From positions 1-24,183 of IMG/VR virus record IMGVR_UViG_3300042879_001058: 24,183 nt of DNA; one strand, written 5' to 3'. The notes below the pieces were generated by a model. The model was given only the letters and a program-made list of their open reading frames with translations. It ran no database searches and was not told the DNA's origin. The DNA comes from a virus. Below, piece after piece: positions 19,591 through 24,183 of this stretch (within the stretch, counting starts at the first letter, position 1; every line of letters begins with the position of its first letter). A program made the position numbers and the translations under genes.

Positions 19591-22500
19591 TTATTTTTTA
19601 AGTGTGTCTATTTCTGCTTTGAGTTCTTGGATGGCTTTTACTAATACTGGTATTAAACCAGCAGGACCAAGTGTTTTGTATTCTATTTCATCATCTGGTT
19701 TATTTTTCCATTTGTCAACTATATCAGGAAATATTTCTTCTACTTCTTGCGCAATGAAACCTAAAACATTTTTTCTTTCATTACCAAATCCTTTCTTAAA
19801 GTCAAATCTTACTGGTCTTAAAGCATTTATTATGTTTAATCCATCCGTTGATGTTGTAATATTTTCTTTTGTTCTTATATCTGATATTGATTGTACTGTT
19901 GTATTTTGAGCATATAAAACACCACCTCCACTAACCCTAAATAATGCAGTACTTCCAGAATAATTATAACATTCAATTGAATTATATGTACCACCAGCTT
20001 GAATATAAAGACCATAACTTGAAAAATTACTATTAACCATAGTAAACCCATAGTCTGCTGTGTTATTAGTAATATTTACCTTCCCCGCACTCGTTATTGT
20101 CATTACATTTTGAGAATTATTAGCAAATACTAACGAATCGTTACTCTGTACATAAGTAACTGCTGACTTTTCTGTTCCTGCACTATTTAAAAATCTAATC
20201 TGTGCTGAATAACTTGCATTTGTATTTTGAACTGATATACCAACATTCCCAGCCTCAGATGCTGCAATATGAAGATTGTCTAATGGATTTGTAGTACCAA
20301 TACCCACATTGCCATTATCTCTAATTACCATAGGAATACTCCAAGTAATTGCATCTCCAGCAGAACCAGCACCAGCATTACTTATACCAAACTCTATACT
20401 ACCACTATTATCAACACCTAATTGTATTCTTCTTGCATAACCAGATGCATATTTTTTCCAACCACTGCTGAAGTAGGCATTTTGATTAAAGCTTGCAAAA
20501 GTACCATTGATAAACACTGCGTTATTAATCCTAACAGAACCTTCTACATGAAGTCTTGCTGCTGAATCAACAGAAGCCCCAGTATTTATGCCTACCAATC
20601 CCCCACTCGTTATGCGCATTTTCTCTGAATTGGTTGAGCCATCCCAACAACCAAAAAGAATATCTTTATTTGTAGAGTTTGTAAATAATGCAGTATGAGA
20701 TGTTGTAGATTGAACACCAACTGTTAAACCACCTTGTCCAAAATAAGCACTTCCATTTAAGTTACCACCACTAGATAAAGTACCAGCATTTGTAAAATTT
20801 GACCCAATGGTTAATGGATAACTTGGGCTGTTCGTCCCAATACCCACATTGCCCCCATTCTTAATAACAAATTTTGCTTGAGTATTTGTACCACCATTAG
20901 TCCATATACCAAAATCATTTGTACTACCCGATGATTGATAAATACCATCCCATCCTACATAATAAGATGCAGTAAATACAATATTATTACCAGTTGCAGA
21001 TGAACCAATATAACTTTTAAATCCATAAGCATTTAATGCTTGAAATTCAGCAGCTGCCGTAACACTCGAACTGAAAGTTGTAGTGCCATCAGTATTGAAA
21101 ATAACATTTTGACCAGCCGTTGATTTGGCACTTATATAAATTGCTTGTTGTGAACCGCCAGCATAAAAACCACTATTAATATAATGTCCAGAAGATGTAG
21201 AATTAAAATTTAAGTAATTATATTTATTTACAAGATCAGTTATTCTTATTTGTCCTTCGTATAGATAGTTTTTAACATTTACATAAAAACCACCAGCAGC
21301 ATCTATGTTATAATTCCCTAAGTCAACTGCGTTTGTTGCACCAGTATAAGGTACATAACTTGATGACGCACTTGATGTTGTTAAATATGTATTACTATCT
21401 ACACTCCCGTCAGCTTTCAAGAATTGTGAACTTGTACCACTTGTTTTCTTAAATGATGCAGCTTCAACTTGATAGCTAAAATAACCTTGACCGCTAACGG
21501 TAAGCATTATTGCATTTGTACCAGCACCAACCTCAACTTCTCCAGTCGGTTTAATACGAACTTTTGTTGAATATCCAGTACCAGTCCTTGTTGTGGACTG
21601 CATGATGTTTAAATCACCAGGATCAAGCTCGTCGTTTTTAATTCTCCATGATCTTGATGCAGCATCCGAACCATATCCTAATTGATAATAACTATTTTCC
21701 GAAGTTAAAAACGCAAGACCCGTTACATTTGAACTAAATGTCTTTGCTCCTGCTATTGTTTGCGCTCCAGTTGTTATAACACCTCTAGCCGTTGCACTTG
21801 CATCTGGCAAATTAAATGTATGCGTTGTACTACTTGAGCTTATCGCAAAGTCAGTACCCGTTGTACCAGTTGCGAATGTTTGAGTTGCGCCAGTTAGGCC
21901 ATTAAGGCTTGTTATAGCCGCACTAATATATGTCGGTGTCCATGCCTCCCAAAAACTACCTGGTCCGTAATATCTTAATAATTGTCCATTTGTAGGACTT
22001 GCTGCACTTACATCACTAATATTATCAAGTCCCAAATTCACTGCACCAGTAAATCCGTTCACACTACTCACCGCATCCGTATTATCAACCTTATCCCATG
22101 TAGTACCGTTAAATATTGCCCAATCTCCTATCTTCCAATCCGTAATGCCATCTAAGTTTGTACTACCCGCCGTTGTTACTATGTAATAATATCCTTTTGT
22201 ACCAGTACCGCTTGTAAGTGTAGGACTATTAGTAGATGCGTTCCAAGTACCAGCATAATATACACCTCCAACAAGTGCGGATATTTGATTTTGTACTTTA
22301 CCAAATGCTTGAAGCACGCTATCGGTAGCCGCTATTGTACCACCACTTGTTAAGTTAAGCCCAGTTAATACGGTTGATCTTACTCTAGGCTCGGTAAAAT
22401 ATATTGGACCATTCTCTGGCACAACACTTGTGTCAAGCGTTTGAAAAGATTTATCTCCTCTCCAATATTGTAATGTAGTTCCTGGAGTTATTGCGGGTTC

Positions 22501-22806
22501 ACCACCTAATCCACTCAAAGAGTAATTAGGAACATTTAAAGTATTGCTTATTAATGTTGATGCGCCACTCGTACCACTTGTTGTAAGAGTAATGGCTTGT
22601 TGGTAAGTATTGCTATCAAGCGATCCATCACCTTTTAAGAACTGAGAGCTTGTGCCACTCGCAATGTACTTTTGAAAGCGTTGATTGCCTCCGCTTCCTT
22701 TACCAATATAAAGATCATACGTGTCAGTAGTGAATAGAGGCTCGGCAAGTTGTCCTTGTGGAATTGTTGCCGCCGTACCCCTTTTTATCTTTAATGTATT
22801 TGCCAT
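19591..22806 (-). CDS. Tail fibre with C-terminal S74 intramolecular chaperone
   Basis: A 1071-residue fibre protein. The N-terminus [20 protein letters not shown] and [13 protein letters not shown] (25-37) is a common fibre-attachment block. A phrase [19 protein letters not shown] (50-68) recurs further on with two changes. The body is beta-rich, with repeated GNVGIGT(N/T)(S/N)P-type motifs typical of trimeric fibres. Residues about 973-1071 are a peptidase S74 domain ([34 protein letters not shown], then a terminal coiled coil), which folds the trimer and then cuts itself off at the serine of SDIR. It would be the receptor-binding fibre. Confidence 0.9.
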   Translation of the reverse strand: MANTLKIKRGTAATIPQGQLAEPLFTTDTYDLYIGKGSGGNQRFQKYIASGTSSQFLKGDGSLDSNTYQQAITLTTSGTSGASTLISNTLNVPNYSLSGLGGEPAITPGTTLQYWRGDKSFQTLDTSVVPENGPIYFTEPRVRSTVLTGLNLTSGGTIAATDSVLQAFGKVQNQISALVGGVYYAGTWNASTNSPTLTSGTGTKGYYYIVTTAGSTNLDGITDWKIGDWAIFNGTTWDKVDNTDAVSSVNGFTGAVNLGLDNISDVSAASPTNGQLLRYYGPGSFWEAWTPTYISAAITSLNGLTGATQTFATGTTGTDFAISSSSTTHTFNLPDASATARGVITTGAQTIAGAKTFSSNVTGLAFLTSENSYYQLGYGSDAASRSWRIKNDELDPGDLNIMQSTTRTGTGYSTKVRIKPTGEVEVGAGTNAIMLTVSGQGYFSYQVEAASFKKTSGTSSQFLKADGSVDSNTYLTTSSASSSYVPYTGATNAVDLGNYNIDAAGGFYVNVKNYLYEGQIRITDLVNKYNYLNFNSTSSGHYINSGFYAGGSQQAIYISAKSTAGQNVIFNTDGTTTFSSSVTAAAEFQALNAYGFKSYIGSSATGNNIVFTASYYVGWDGIYQSSGSTNDFGIWTNGGTNTQAKFVIKNGGNVGIGTNSPSYPLTIGSNFTNAGTLSSGGNLNGSAYFGQGGLTVGVQSTTSHTALFTNSTNKDILFGCWDGSTNSEKMRITSGGLVGINTGASVDSAARLHVEGSVRINNAVFINGTFASFNQNAYFSSGWKKYASGYARRIQLGVDNSGSIEFGISNAGAGSAGDAITWSIPMVIRDNGNVGIGTTNPLDNLHIAASEAGNVGISVQNTNASYSAQIRFLNSAGTEKSAVTYVQSNDSLVFANNSQNVMTITSAGKVNITNNTADYGFTMVNSNFSSYGLYIQAGGTYNSIECYNYSGSTALFRVSGGGVLYAQNTTVQSISDIRTKENITTSTDGLNIINALRPVRFDFKKGFGNERKNVLGFIAQEVEEIFPDIVDKWKNKPDDEIEYKTLGPAGLIPVLVKAIQELKAEIDTLKK

Positions 22807-22816
22807 TTATATATTT

Positions 22817-24183
22817 TTACCAAGTTCCGCAATCAATTGTGTCGTTGACACCGATTTTGTTATTAAATGTAGTCCAATCACTTGTACTCAAAGCTCCTCT
22901 TACACTTGCACTCGCCGTAGGTAGGTTAAATGTGTGTGTGTCATTTAAGCTATTTATATTAAAATCACTACCCGTTGTCCCCGTAGCTAAGTATTGCACT
23001 TGAGCGGTAAGGCCGTTTAGTGCATTAATGCCCGTAGAGAAAGTAGTAATGATTTGACAAAGGTTATTGTCCTCAGTATGCAAAGTTATCGTTCTTCCAG
23101 CATGAGTAACATATATTCTTATGGCAAGTCTCTCTGTTGCCGTTAATATTGTCTCTGGGACTGGCAACGTAGAGAAATAAGCCTCAACCGCAGTACCCCC
23201 AGTTATTACGTCCGGGTTTGTTGACCCACTTGCAATTAGCGTGAATGTAGTGCCATCATATTTATAAAGCTCTACATAATAAGTAGGGTTTCCGCCTCCA
23301 CTTGACGCAGAGAAAAATGTCTCAAAATTCCAGTTACCGCCAGGTATCTTGAGCAAATTTGGATCATTCGCATCGGTTAAAAATGATGCTATGTACCCAT
23401 TGCCATTTATTGTAAAATTAGTACCAGCACCAAGAATGGGAGTCTTATTCATCTCGTAATAAGTAATCCCACCAATTGTCCCTTGGTTAACTGATCCGTT
23501 TAAATAATATGATACGGATGCACCTCCGCCTCCGCCTCCACTTGGAAAGTCTCCAAGGCTGCCATCACCTCTTACGTATTGTGATGCCAACCCAGAACCC
23601 GTAACGGCAATTGTGCCATTGCTGGTCAAAGGCGAGTTGCTCACCGTAAAAGCGGCTGGCATTGTAAGCCCTACGCTTGTAAGCCCCGTATCAATATCGC
23701 TCCAAGATGCTTGTACTGTACCGCCATCTTGCTGCGTTAATGTTAATGTCTTTGTACTTGTACCCGTAACACTTGCACTATTTATCTTATCGTTGTATGC
23801 TTGATCCCATTGCCCTTGCTTAGTATCGGTTGGAATAGAGTAGCCGCTGCCATAATTTATGGCAATTGTACCATTACTTGTAAGAGGGCTATTTGATACC
23901 GTCAACCCAGTTGGCACGCTAATACCAACGCTCGTCAAACCAGTATCGGTGTCCGTACCATTCACCCATGCCGTACCATTGTATTTTAATACTTGGTTAG
24001 TGCTTGGTGAAGTGATCGTAACATCACCGAGTTGGCCTAAGTTATAATCCCCTTCCGTTGCCACAACATCACCCGTTCTGCCAAATACACTTGTTACGGG
24101 AGCCGTATCAATATCGCTCCATGAGGCTTGTAAAGTCGAGCCGTCTTGCTTTGTAAGAGTAAGTGTCTTGGTTGTCGTACCGC
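22817..24183 (-). CDS. Second tail-fibre or tail-structural protein (partial, start beyond window)
   Basis: The frame is open from the right edge without a stop (455 codons seen); an internal GTG near 24064 is not the true start, because upstream codons read SVFGRTGDVVA, a common phage fibre motif. It contains repeated modules: TKTLTLT(K/Q)QDG followed by QASWSDIDT appears twice, and SNSPLTSNGTIA twice. A glycine run (SGGGGGGAS) follows SQYVRGDGSLGDFP. The C-terminal part ALNGLTAQVQYLATGTTGSD and HTFNLPTASASVRGALS closely matches a segment of the neighbouring fibre gene. It is probably a fibre shaft or adaptor. Confidence 0.8.
   Translation of the reverse strand, partial: GTTTKTLTLTKQDGSTLQASWSDIDTAPVTSVFGRTGDVVATEGDYNLGQLGDVTITSPSTNQVLKYNGTAWVNGTDTDTGLTSVGISVPTGLTVSNSPLTSNGTIAINYGSGYSIPTDTKQGQWDQAYNDKINSASVTGTSTKTLTLTQQDGGTVQASWSDIDTGLTSVGLTMPAAFTVSNSPLTSNGTIAVTGSGLASQYVRGDGSLGDFPSGGGGGGASVSYYLNGSVNQGTIGGITYYEMNKTPILGAGTNFTINGNGYIASFLTDANDPNLLKIPGGNWNFETFFSASSGGGNPTYYVELYKYDGTTFTLIASGSTNPDVITGGTAVEAYFSTLPVPETILTATERLAIRIYVTHAGRTITLHTEDNNLCQIITTFSTGINALNGLTAQVQYLATGTTGSDFNINSLNDTHTFNLPTASASVRGALSTSDWTTFNNKIGVNDTIDCGTW

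Overview
The window is a 24.2 kb piece of a tailed double-stranded DNA phage, or a prophage of one, that most likely infects a member of the Bacteroidota. The evidence for the host is the AT-rich sequence, A-rich leaders instead of Shine-Dalgarno sites, and two promoters of the Bacteroidota type (TTTG, about 19 nt, TAnnTTTG) at 5431-5460 (+) and 15838-15869 (-). Major capsid, tape measure and most tail genes are not in the window and presumably lie beyond both edges.

Layout. (1) 1-5335, minus strand: packaging and head genes, read right to left. They are a small hypothetical, a small-terminase-like protein, a 280-nt non-coding gap, large terminase, portal, Mu gpF-like minor head protein, a free-standing HNH endonuclease, and the start of a prohead-protease-like gene cut by the left edge. 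(2) 5431-7272, plus strand: an island of very short accessory genes under one clear promoter. Several are preceded by an AAACCAAC leader motif, and two copies of a 30-residue membrane peptide are present, the second without a start codon. (3) 7262-15821, minus strand: an XRE regulator, a membrane-anchored protein, an SSB-like protein, two unusual tRNA-like elements, a RecB/Cas4-type nuclease, a MazG-like protein, an SNF2-type helicase, several small coupled genes, a VRR-NUC nuclease and a PrimPol-SF3 helicase. After these comes a 422-nt non-coding stretch with G-tracts and 9-bp iterons, then a protein that is only the DNA-binding domain of DnaA. No DNA polymerase is present. (4) 15822-15993: a control region with promoter, three tandem 11-bp repeats and an intrinsic terminator. 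(5) 15994-24183, minus strand: tail-fibre genes (one with an S74 chaperone), a fibre accessory protein, holin-like protein, GH19 endolysin, unimolecular spanin, a metallophosphoesterase and an HExxH protein, ending at the terminator.

How the parts fit. Adhesion and lysis genes form one leftward unit stopped at about 15940. The regulator promoter just beyond it starts the leftward replication unit, which is packed with 4-nt ATGA (and twice TTGA) stop-start overlaps. PrimPol-helicase, SSB-like protein, nucleases and the DnaA-domain protein would replicate the genome using host polymerase, and the iteron stretch beside the DnaA-domain gene is the best origin candidate. The points most worth checking are the tRNA-like loci, the origin candidate and the start-less duplicated peptide.
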